Positions 36,958 to 43,096 of a stretch of 46,583 bases of DNA are shown in pieces. The DNA lies in assembly GCA_017533325.1 (NCBI GenBank), contig JAFXIF010000055.1:1-46583 (forward strand), read 5' to 3'. Each line of letters begins with the position of its first letter. Positions within the stretch are counted from its first letter, which is position 1. The position numbers were made by a program, and so were the translations under genes. Origin of the DNA: Alphaproteobacteria bacterium (GTDB taxonomy: Bacteria; Pseudomonadota; Alphaproteobacteria; CAAHEQ01; UBA3637). The notes under the pieces were generated by a model that ran no database searches, was not told the DNA's origin, and saw nothing but the letters and a program-made list of their open reading frames with translations.

Positions 36958-36986
36958 TTGACAAATAAAAAAAAGTAAACTAGTTT
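36958..36986 (+). promoter_or_regulatory. Promoter of leader/attenuator unit 1
   Basis: A perfect TTGACA at 36958-36963, a 17-bp spacer and a weak -10 TAGTTT at 36981-36986. The expected start near 36993 coincides with the ATG of the leader ORF. Confidence 0.55.
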
Positions 36987-36993
36987 CATTTTC

Positions 36994-37074
36994 ATGATGA
37001 GAAAAATTAACTTTATTATGATTATTATGATTTCCTTTTTGTTTATGAAACAAACGGGGGCTGTTAATTTATAA
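36994..37074 (+). CDS. Leader peptide 1 (26 residues, Ile/Met/Phe-rich)
   Basis: 26 codons starting with two ATG. Residues 5-18 contain five Ile, three Met, three Phe and one Leu (core IMIIMISFLFM). There is no ribosome site; the predicted transcript starts at or just before the ATG, so translation would be leaderless. It ends 32 bases before an intrinsic terminator that itself precedes the structural gene, the layout of a ribosome-mediated attenuator. A small hydrophobic peptide with its own role is the alternative. Confidence 0.5.
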   Translation: MMRKINFIMIIMISFLFMKQTGAVNL

Positions 37075-37135
37075 TAAAGAAGATTTTAAATATTGCAAAT
37101 GACAGCTCTTTTCATTTCGAAAAGAGTTTTTTTTT
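37058..37135 (+). promoter_or_regulatory. Attenuator 1: antiterminator and terminator upstream of the 559-residue gene
   Basis: The terminator is CTCTTTTC/GAAAAGAG (37106-37113 with 37119-37126) plus nine T, ending 16 bases before the ATG at 37152. An exclusive antiterminator pairs 37058-37065 (GGGCTGTT) with 37101-37108 (GACAGCTC). An upstream segment in the leader ORF, 37004-37011 (AAATTAAC), pairs perfectly with 37063-37070 and could act as protector. Drawn by eye; energies not computed. Confidence 0.6.
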
Positions 37136-37151
37136 ATTTTAAAGGATGAAC

Positions 37152-38831
37152 ATGACATTAAACACACTCGAATTTAAAAACCTTTTAACTGCCCTGCCCG
37201 CTTTAAAGAAAATATATAATTCAGGAACACTTTGGGATTATTTTCAAGAAGAAGTTGATGATTTTCTTTTGCAAAAAGATAAAACAACTTTGGAGAGCAA
37301 TTTATTTTTAGAAAGCATTTATGAAGAAGTGAACCGCCTTTATGGTGAAAAAGAAGCTAAAGAAGTTTATTGGCAACTTCAACATATCCCGATTGTTGAA
37401 AGCGGAACGCATTTAGCGTTTTTAAGAGATTATGACAACCCGCAAAAAGAAGAAACGCGATCCCTTTTAAATCAAAATATTTTAATTTCAGCTGCCTTAA
37501 TGAAAAAAACAGGCGCAAAATATCATATTGGTTTTTATGGGTCAAATGTTTCATTGCTTCATCCATGTGGTGGCGGATATTACCAATTAGGAGACAGCAT
37601 TTTTCCGATTTCAAATAACAATAAACTGCATAAAGGTATTTTATATCAATCCGATAAGATTTCAGAAGATTATTTTAACGAAACGGCTGTTTTATCCGCT
37701 CAATTAAACTTGCTTGAAAAAACGTTGGATGCCCTTTTAAAAGAGGAAAATTGCGCGCATAAAGAAAAATATGTGGTCACAAAAAAAATGATTTCTCACT
37801 TAAAAGGCGCCAATGATTTAAAAGCGTTAAACACCTCCTTTCGCGCCTTAAAAGAGGGTAAAAAAGCTCTTATCACAGAAACAATGCAAGAATTAAATCA
37901 AGTGTCTAAAAAATTAAACGGTTATTCATTTGATGAGATTGAAAATCAATATCAAGAGTTAAAACATATTTTTGAAAAAAATGATGTAAAAACATTATCG
38001 GATCAAGCAGCGCTCCATCAAACCATGACCCTTAATCATATATTTCAAAACACCGGCATCAAACATATTACGCTTGACGGAACTGAAATTTCGCGAAAGT
38101 TTTTAATCAAAGCGCTTGAAAATGAACAGTCTTTATGGTCCAAAATATTTTCAAATCCCAAAACATTTTCATTATTTCAACAAGCTATATCCGGTGTAAG
38201 AGCTGCTTGGAAAACGGATGAATCTCCTTTTATCGGGATTTCAAAAGAAAAAGGCATAACCAAAAGCTTTCCGATTAAACTTCAAAAACTTGATCATGAT
38301 AAAGAAACCTTGCTCCATTATTTAAAGACAAAACAAATTGCCCCTTCAAGCGGATTGATTTGCTTAATGGCTCAAAGTGCCAATGTGTTGGCTCATGGCG
38401 GATTTTTCCAATCCACTTATGCCGAAAAAATGAAACAAGCTTTCCAAGGATTTTTAACCAAAATAAATGAGCATTCCTTAGCACAAAAATTGGATAATAT
38501 GCCGGTTGATTTGATGTTGTTAAGTTTGGGCGTTATTGCCAATACAAGCACAAAAAAACCTTTAAAACTTTCCGAAATATCCAAATTACCTGAAGAAAGA
38601 TTAGCTAAAATTATTAATATTATCCCTCATATCGGAGCGGCAAAATCCGTTTTGATAACCGCCGGTTTATTAAATAAATATTTAAACGAAACGGCGCCGG
38701 GGTATATTGAAAAAGAAGTGCAATACAACAAAGAAAAACTGCGCACAAAAATCTCCTCTCAAGTTCCCTATCTTATCAAAGGGTTCAATCAAGTCAATCA
38801 ACTTAATCATATACATCAAGGACGCTTCTAA
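37152..38831 (+). CDS. Hypothetical protein (559 residues) cotranscribed with VanX-like gene
   Basis: 559 residues from ATG 37152, which has AAAGG 6 bases upstream; an ATG at 37146 overlaps that ribosome site and is rejected. No signal peptide. A short hydrophobic patch lies near 475-515 (IINIIPHIGAAKSVLITAGLL) and a Gly-rich stretch HPCGGGYYQLGD near 138-149. The rest is Lys/Glu-rich and helical. Not recognised. It sits directly behind attenuator 1, and its stop shares a base with the VanX-like start (TAATG), so expression of both is tied. Confidence 0.75.
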   Translation: MTLNTLEFKNLLTALPALKKIYNSGTLWDYFQEEVDDFLLQKDKTTLESNLFLESIYEEVNRLYGEKEAKEVYWQLQHIPIVESGTHLAFLRDYDNPQKEETRSLLNQNILISAALMKKTGAKYHIGFYGSNVSLLHPCGGGYYQLGDSIFPISNNNKLHKGILYQSDKISEDYFNETAVLSAQLNLLEKTLDALLKEENCAHKEKYVVTKKMISHLKGANDLKALNTSFRALKEGKKALITETMQELNQVSKKLNGYSFDEIENQYQELKHIFEKNDVKTLSDQAALHQTMTLNHIFQNTGIKHITLDGTEISRKFLIKALENEQSLWSKIFSNPKTFSLFQQAISGVRAAWKTDESPFIGISKEKGITKSFPIKLQKLDHDKETLLHYLKTKQIAPSSGLICLMAQSANVLAHGGFFQSTYAEKMKQAFQGFLTKINEHSLAQKLDNMPVDLMLLSLGVIANTSTKKPLKLSEISKLPEERLAKIINIIPHIGAAKSVLITAGLLNKYLNETAPGYIEKEVQYNKEKLRTKISSQVPYLIKGFNQVNQLNHIHQGRF

Positions 38832-39445
38832 TGATTTTAAGAAAAATTCAAACACCTCATATTGTTTCAAACTTGTTTTACACAACAACACACAACGCCT
38901 TTTATAAAGACATGTATTCCGCCTTTGGGTTAAAAGAGGCATTGGTGCACCCAAAACTTTATGAAAAATTAATCCTTTTAGAGCCGAAACTAAGTGAGCT
39001 TGGGTTAAAGCTTGTTATTTATGATGCCTTTCGCCCGCTTGAAGTTCAAAAATTTATGTTTGAAACGGCTCCTGATTATTTAAAACCTTATATTGCACCG
39101 CCTCCTAGTGAAACATCTAAACGAGGGTTTCACCCAAGAGGCGTTGCCATTGATTGTTATTTAACGGATCTATATGATAAACCGCTTGAATTTCCAACAG
39201 AGCCGGATGCTTTTTATGAAGGATATGAAAAAGATGAAAACTTCCCGACTTATTTAAAAAAATGCCATCGCGATTACCAAGGAGATGATGTTTCTTTAAC
39301 CGCATACAAAAACAAAGAATTGCTTGAAAAATTAATGCTGGAGATTGATTTAGAGCCTCTTCCGCACGAGTGGTGGCATTTTAATCTTAAAGAAGCTTGG
39401 ACATATCCGCTTATTAAAAGTTTAAAAAATGTGACAATTCTTTAA
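38831..39445 (+). CDS. D-alanyl-D-alanine dipeptidase, VanX/DdpX-like (peptidase M15D)
   Basis: 204 residues, as for VanX (202). The catalytic set matches: Arg68 in YDAFRPLEVQ, zinc ligands His101 and Asp108 in FHPRGVAIDC, catalytic Glu180 and zinc ligand His183 in HEWWHF. It hydrolyses D-Ala-D-Ala in the cytoplasm. In Gram-negatives such enzymes (DdpX) salvage D-Ala from peptidoglycan turnover rather than confer vancomycin resistance, and no vanH/vanA genes are near. Second gene of attenuated unit 1. Confidence 0.9.
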   Translation: MILRKIQTPHIVSNLFYTTTHNAFYKDMYSAFGLKEALVHPKLYEKLILLEPKLSELGLKLVIYDAFRPLEVQKFMFETAPDYLKPYIAPPPSETSKRGFHPRGVAIDCYLTDLYDKPLEFPTEPDAFYEGYEKDENFPTYLKKCHRDYQGDDVSLTAYKNKELLEKLMLEIDLEPLPHEWWHFNLKEAWTYPLIKSLKNVTIL

Positions 39446-39453
39446 AAAAAGTA

Positions 39454-39482
39454 TTGACAATTTATTTTAAAAGGAATATTTT
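39454..39482 (+). promoter_or_regulatory. Promoter of leader/attenuator unit 2
   Basis: TTGACA at 39454-39459, a 17-bp spacer, TATTTT at 39477-39482. The expected start near 39489 is the A of the leader ATG. Confidence 0.7.
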
Positions 39483-39488
39483 TAAGGT

Positions 39489-39551
39489 ATGATAACAAAA
39501 ACGATAAACTTTTTTGGTTTTTATTTTTACTCTTTTTACTTTAGAAAGTAA
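39489..39551 (+). CDS. Leader peptide 2, Phe/Tyr-rich (20 residues)
   Basis: Encodes MITKTINFFGFYFYSFYFRK. Between residues 8 and 18, nine of eleven residues are Phe (six) or Tyr (three), with only Gly and Ser between. This composition is typical of regulatory leaders such as pheL. The ATG coincides with the predicted transcript start, so it would be read leaderless. The last sense codons overlap the first arm of a protector hairpin, as expected for a stalling sensor. Confidence 0.75.
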   Translation: MITKTINFFGFYFYSFYFRK

Positions 39552-39633
39552 AAGGAGCGTTTTTTGTTAGCAAACTAATTTTTTAACGATTCAAACAGAA
39601 AACAGCTCTTAGGTTTAAAAGAGCTGTTTTTTT
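39532..39633 (+). promoter_or_regulatory. Attenuator 2: protector, antiterminator and terminator hairpins
   Basis: Protector 1:2 pairs 39532-39540 with 39547-39555 (9 bp, 6-nt loop), covering leader codons 15-18 and the stop. Antiterminator 2:3 pairs 39553-39558 (AGGAGC) with 39605-39610, plus 39565-39568 with 39601-39604 across a bulge. Terminator 3:4 pairs 39601-39610 (AACAGCTCTT) with 39619-39628 (10 bp, perfect) and ends in seven T, 18 bases before the ATG at 39652. A ribosome stalled on Phe/Tyr codons would mask arm 1 and free arm 2. Drawn by eye. Confidence 0.75.
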
Positions 39634-39651
39634 ATATTAAAGGCAAAGAAA

Positions 39652-40068
39652 ATGACACAAACAACATACATTGAAAAAGTTAAACGACTGGAAACCCTTT
39701 TAAAATCCCAAAACATATATGATTATATGTTAAAATTAATGGGTGTTATGGTTAAAAACACTTTACCGAAAGAAGAAGCAACGCGCAAGCAATATGATGC
39801 CGAACGGTTAAAAAACATCGGTCAAACTCATTGTTATCATCTTCTCTCTTGTGAAAAAAAAGAATTGGTTGATTTAATTAAAAGCAACCATCTTGTTAAA
39901 CATTATGCGCTTTGGAAAGTTGGCGCTGATTATGGCACCAATGCCGTCACCAAAAATTTGGATGAGAATTTGAAAAAAATGAATCTTCCGAAAGCTTATG
40001 AGGGTCATATTGCTCAAAATAAAATTAAAATTCCGGCCGATAAAATCCGCCATTTGACTTATTGTTAA
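39652..40068 (+). CDS. Hypothetical protein behind the Phe/Tyr attenuator
   Basis: 138 residues, soluble, Lys-rich and mostly helical, with Cys and His in THCYHLLSCEKKE and a C-terminal HLTYC. Not recognised; it does not resemble chorismate mutase, prephenate dehydratase or an aromatic transporter. AAAGGCAAAG lies directly after the terminator T-run and 7 bases before the ATG, so read-through is needed for expression. Regulation by Phe/Tyr supply would make it a candidate for aromatic amino acid metabolism or translation. Confidence 0.7.
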   Translation: MTQTTYIEKVKRLETLLKSQNIYDYMLKLMGVMVKNTLPKEEATRKQYDAERLKNIGQTHCYHLLSCEKKELVDLIKSNHLVKHYALWKVGADYGTNAVTKNLDENLKKMNLPKAYEGHIAQNKIKIPADKIRHLTYC

Positions 40069-40078
40069 AAAAAAGAGG

Positions 40079-40107
40079 TTGACAAGACTATATAAATTTG
40101 TTATCTT
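40079..40107 (+). promoter_or_regulatory. Promoter of leader/attenuator unit 3
   Basis: TTGACA at 40079-40084, a 17-bp spacer, TATCTT at 40102-40107 (or TTATCT with 16 bp). Expected start near 40114. Confidence 0.65.
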
Positions 40108-40133
40108 TGCCATAAGTTAAGAAAAGGAAATCT

Positions 40134-40196
40134 ATGTTTATATTAACATCAAAAGCTCTTAAACAATCTAAACGTGAGGAATATTTCTCCCGTTAA
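40134..40196 (+). CDS. Leader peptide 3 (20 residues)
   Basis: Encodes MFILTSKALKQSKREEYFSR after a good AAAAGGAAA ribosome site. The ORF lies between a promoter and an intrinsic terminator that precedes the GNAT gene. Unlike leader 2, composition is only mildly biased (three Ser, three Lys, two Arg, two Phe, two Leu), so the sensed signal is unclear. Confidence 0.5.
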   Translation: MFILTSKALKQSKREEYFSR

Positions 40197-40224
40197 GGTG
40201 TTTATTATTAACATAGGAAATATC

Positions 40225-40260
40225 AAAAGCGGGACCTTCAAACAAAGGCCCCGTTTTTTT
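40225..40260 (+). terminator. Intrinsic terminator of attenuator 3
   Basis: Stem CGGGaCCTT/AAGGcCCCG (40230-40238 with 40245-40253, one mismatch), extended by A-T pairs, then seven T, ending 24 bases before the ATG at 40284. A weak competing pair is 40195-40199 (AAGGT) with 40234-40238 (ACCTT), and 40143-40147 (TTAAC) can pair with 40192-40196. Direct repeats TATTAACAT (40141, 40206) and ATCAAAAGC (40148, 40222) lie in the same leader. Confidence 0.75.
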
Positions 40261-40283
40261 ATAGAAAAAAAGAAAGGGACAAA

Positions 40284-41117
40284 ATGGATAATATGGTGAA
40301 ATTTACAGTCAATAATCAAGGATTTTGGTCCGGATTATTAACGAAAAAAAATGGGGATGAAATAAAACCCTCACCTTTTTTCATTCACCCGCTTTCTTAT
40401 ATGCATGTTCAAGAGATGGCTCAGCTTTCAAAAAAAATATATCAACATTTAAAAGAAGATGAACAATGCTTTATTCATAAACATTCCGCTGATTATTATG
40501 AAAAAGCGGTTCAAAATAAAAATATGACTTTCATCGGTGTTTTTCATGCCGGACAACTTATTGCCATGAGTTATTTAAGGGTTTGCGCTGATCAAGCCTC
40601 TTTTCAAGATGAAATTCCAAATTTTAAGCATCAATCTTTTTTTAACGGTCAAAAAGTTGCTACCCTTGGTGGCGATTGCGTTCACCCGATGTTTAGGGGA
40701 AATGCCCTTAACCAATTAATGATTGAATATCGAATAGAAGAAGCCAAAAAACTTCAATGCAGTGCCGTTTATTCGATTATTGACAGGCATAATCATTGGA
40801 ATATGTCCCCTTATTTTAATAATAAGTTTCAAATGCTTTCTTGCGGAATTGATCCCAGTGATGGCGGAGAAATTGCCATTATGAGATATAAAGAGCAACA
40901 ACCCCAACGTATCGGTAAAGAAATTTTAATCCCTTCTCATCATTTTTCAACCATTGACACCTTGCTTCAAAACAATTTCGTGGGGTGCGAATACAATCCG
41001 AAAACCAAACAAATTACATTTAGAAGAACGGCCCTTCCCGTTCACATCAAATCTCATCGACATATCAGACAAATCAGGCGGTTGCATAATCAGATAAAGG
41101 AGCATCAATATGTTTAA
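40284..41117 (+). CDS. GNAT-like N-acetyltransferase
   Basis: 277 residues. A GNAT core is seen at about 35-195: a beta-strand with FIGVFHAGQLIAMSYLRV, then the acetyl-CoA loop region GGDCVHPMFRGNALNQLMIEYRIEEAKKL (R-G-N-A-L in place of the usual Q/RxxGxG/A) and AVYSIIDRHNHWN. The C-terminal 80 residues are basic, with an Arg/His-rich tail. AAAGGGAC is the ribosome site. It overlaps the aspartoacylase-family gene by 8 bases, so acylation and deacylation of a small amine or amino acid may be paired. Substrate unknown. Confidence 0.75.
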   Translation: MDNMVKFTVNNQGFWSGLLTKKNGDEIKPSPFFIHPLSYMHVQEMAQLSKKIYQHLKEDEQCFIHKHSADYYEKAVQNKNMTFIGVFHAGQLIAMSYLRVCADQASFQDEIPNFKHQSFFNGQKVATLGGDCVHPMFRGNALNQLMIEYRIEEAKKLQCSAVYSIIDRHNHWNMSPYFNNKFQMLSCGIDPSDGGEIAIMRYKEQQPQRIGKEILIPSHHFSTIDTLLQNNFVGCEYNPKTKQITFRRTALPVHIKSHRHIRQIRRLHNQIKEHQYV

Positions 41118-41955
41118 GACAGTTGTTTTTAAAGGCGAAGCTGAAGGGAAAAATATTTTGATTTTAGGCGCCGTTCACGGCAACGAAACAGCCGGAACCA
41201 GGGCTCAACAAGAAGTCATCAAAGAAATTAAAGAAGCACAACATATCTTAAAATCCGGCTCGGTTACATTTATCCCGATTGTGAATGAACAAGCTTATAA
41301 TCAAGATATCCGCGGGGTTGAAGATAATTTAAACCGCGTGATTAAATTTCATGAAAATCCAAAAACAAATGAAGAAAAAATTGCCAATCAACTCATTAAA
41401 GAAATTGAAAAGGCCGATATTCTTTTAGACTTGCACTCCACTCATTGCGAAAATGATCAACCGTTTGCTTTTATTGATTACCCGACAAAAGAAAACCTTG
41501 ATTTTTTGAACATCATTCCCGTTCAAACAGCGCTTGCCGGTTGGCCCGATATTTATAAAAACAATCAAGATATCGAAAATAATTGCACGGAAGAATATGC
41601 CTTTTTGCATCAAACAAGAGCTTTAACCGTGGAATGCGGTTATCATAAATCTATTGAGGCCGTTCAAACTGCCAAACAATCCATTTTAAACACGCTTTAT
41701 CAGTTTGAGGTTTTAGCTGGAACAGTAACAAAAACAGAAAAAAAGATTATCACTCTTAAAAAGTTTATCATCAAAGAAAAAGAAGGAAAACTTCTTAAAA
41801 ACTTTGTGCATTTAGATAAAGTAAAAAAAGGTGAGCCGATAGCCCGTTATGAAACCGGCGAAAAAGTTTATTCAGAAGTGGATGGATTTATCATTATGCC
41901 AAATCATGACGCAAAAATAAACACCGAATGTTTTTATATTGGGGAAAAAAGCTAA
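41110..41955 (+). CDS. Succinylglutamate desuccinylase/aspartoacylase family protein (M14-like)
   Basis: 281 residues. Zinc ligands of the carboxypeptidase-like fold are His23 and Glu26 (LGAVHGNETAGT) and His109 (LLDLHSTH); the substrate-binding DNLNRV motif is at 72-77, and the catalytic Glu is probably in LTVECGYH (about 175-182). Residues about 200-281 form a beta-rich C-terminal domain. The family removes acyl groups from N-acyl amino acids (N-acetyl-Asp, N-succinyl-Glu). Its coupling to a GNAT gene suggests both act on the same amino acid. The astABD genes are absent here, so AstE proper is unlikely. Confidence 0.83.
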   Translation: MFKTVVFKGEAEGKNILILGAVHGNETAGTRAQQEVIKEIKEAQHILKSGSVTFIPIVNEQAYNQDIRGVEDNLNRVIKFHENPKTNEEKIANQLIKEIEKADILLDLHSTHCENDQPFAFIDYPTKENLDFLNIIPVQTALAGWPDIYKNNQDIENNCTEEYAFLHQTRALTVECGYHKSIEAVQTAKQSILNTLYQFEVLAGTVTKTEKKIITLKKFIIKEKEGKLLKNFVHLDKVKKGEPIARYETGEKVYSEVDGFIIMPNHDAKINTECFYIGEKS

Positions 41956-42001
41956 TTTTTCAAAAAGATATAAAAAAAATAAAAAAAAAGAAAAAAAGGG
42001 C

Positions 42002-42030
42002 TTGCATTTTATTTCAAAATAAGATAAAAA
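42002..42030 (+). promoter_or_regulatory. Candidate promoter of tRNA-Asn
   Basis: TTGCAT at 42002-42007, a 17-bp spacer and TAAAAA at 42025-42030, 12 bases before the tRNA. Confidence 0.45.
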
Positions 42031-42042
42031 TATTTTTGTTGT

Positions 42043-42117
42043 TCCAGCGTAGCTCAGTGGTAGAGCAATCGGCTGTTAACCGATCGGTCGTAGGTTCGAG
42101 CCCTACCGCTGGAGCCA
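42043..42117 (+). tRNA. tRNA-Asn (GTT)
   Basis: A complete 75-nt cloverleaf: acceptor TCCAGCG/CGCTGGA fully paired, D-arm GCTC/GAGC, anticodon loop CTGTTAA with GTT at 42075-42077, T-arm with TTCGAGC loop, discriminator G and encoded CCA at 42115-42117. Decodes AAC/AAU. Confidence 0.97.
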
Positions 42118-42124
42118 TTAAAAG

Positions 42125-42150
42125 AAGATCCCTTTCGGGGTCTTTTTTTT
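42125..42150 (+). terminator. Intrinsic terminator after tRNA-Asn
   Basis: Stem AAGATCCC/GGGGTCTT (42125-42132 with 42137-42144), a TTTC tetraloop and a T-run to 42150. Confidence 0.85.
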
Positions 42151-42445
42151 ATGCGTTCTGTGTGTGAAGGTCTCGCGTAAAGAAATGAGCCTTCCTAAAA
42201 AACAAGATTGCCAGGCAAACGCCGGTTGAAAGTTAGAAGGGATTTTAAAACCGTCAAAAATTTGGGTCGCAAACCTCAGAGCAAGCGGACCCAGAGCATC
42301 AATGAGGCGCTCTAAAATGAAATAAAGACAATAAAATTTAGCTTTGAAAGCTTCTTTCAATCAAATTGTTTAAATTATCATTTTTCATCAATTAATTTTA
42401 ATATATTTCAAGAGCTTATTTTAAACTCTTAAAGTTTTTGTTTAA
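42151..42445. other. Intergenic stretch with locally higher GC and no supported gene
   Basis: Between the tRNA-Asn terminator and the terminator of the secreted protein gene. Positions about 42160-42320 are visibly richer in G and C than the flanks and contain an inverted repeat (TTGGGTC near 42263 with GACCCAG near 42289). A minus-strand open frame of 80 codons (42118-42360) has only a TTG start and runs into the tRNA terminator, so it is not called. A structured RNA or gene remnant is possible. Confidence 0.35.
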
Positions 42446-42480
42446 GAAAAAAACGCCCTAAAAAAACAATTTAGAGCGCT
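42446..42480 (-). terminator. Intrinsic terminator of the secreted protein gene
   Basis: On the minus strand an 11-bp stem with two G-U pairs (42480-42470 with 42462-42452), a 7-nt loop and seven T. Confidence 0.75.
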
Positions 42481-42501
42481 TTATATACTTAAAAAATTTA
42501 T

Positions 42502-43080
42502 TTAACACACGAGTTCAACGAATCCACAATGCTTTCGGCGAAAATCAGTAATTTCATCCACGGTTTGTTGATATTTGCTTTGCAAAAAACGCGGCAAAAT
42601 AGCGCATGTCATCCGAATTTTCAAAACATGATCTTTATAATCCCCATATAAAAGCATATTGGAGATATCCTCATCTTCCCCGTAAGCACCGTAAAACTTT
42701 GTTTTGCCGATTTTAAGATTTTTTTGCTTTTGAACAAAAAAAGATGTTTTATCCTTTAAAAGACGTTGAACTTTAGTATTTGTTAAATGCACTTGATTGT
42801 CTTTATAAAGATGAACCTTTGCCTGACAAAAAGAATTTTGATAGCTATAGGAATAGCCCATTCCTTTTTGAGCGGATTCATAATCCCAAAAGGCATCAAC
42901 ATATTGACTTTTTGAAAAATTCAAATCGCGCATATCTTGACTAATCAAAACAACTTGAGGCAAATGAAGCATACAAGTTGAAAGCGTTTGATTCGAAATA
43001 TGTTGCGCCTGCCCCGTTGACGATGAAAATATTCCGCCCACCAACAAAGCAAAAGATAAATACATCAATGCCTTTTTCAT
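42502..43080 (-). CDS. Secreted hypothetical protein
   Basis: 192 residues with a clear signal peptide (MKKALMYLSFALLVGGIFSS, cleavage probably after GQA near residue 25). The mature part has five Cys (TCMLHL, SFCQAK, MTCAIL, HCGFVELVC), allowing disulfides in the periplasm or outside. No known domain. It starts 16 bases after tpiA on the same strand and ends at a terminator, so it is likely cotranscribed with tpiA by position only; no functional link is evident. Confidence 0.75.
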   Translation of the reverse strand: MKKALMYLSFALLVGGIFSSSTGQAQHISNQTLSTCMLHLPQVVLISQDMRDLNFSKSQYVDAFWDYESAQKGMGYSYSYQNSFCQAKVHLYKDNQVHLTNTKVQRLLKDKTSFFVQKQKNLKIGKTKFYGAYGEDEDISNMLLYGDYKDHVLKIRMTCAILPRFLQSKYQQTVDEITDFRRKHCGFVELVC

Positions 43081-43096
43081 ATTATGACCTCATATA

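Noticed and set aside
38831..39445. Vancomycin resistance gene
   Set aside because: VanX-type residues are present, but vanH, vanA or regulators are absent and the organism is Gram-negative; a salvage role is more likely.
42118..42360. 80-codon open frame on the minus strand after tRNA-Asn
   Set aside because: Only a TTG start without a ribosome site, runs through the tRNA terminator, and no domain is recognisable; kept only as part of an unexplained stretch.
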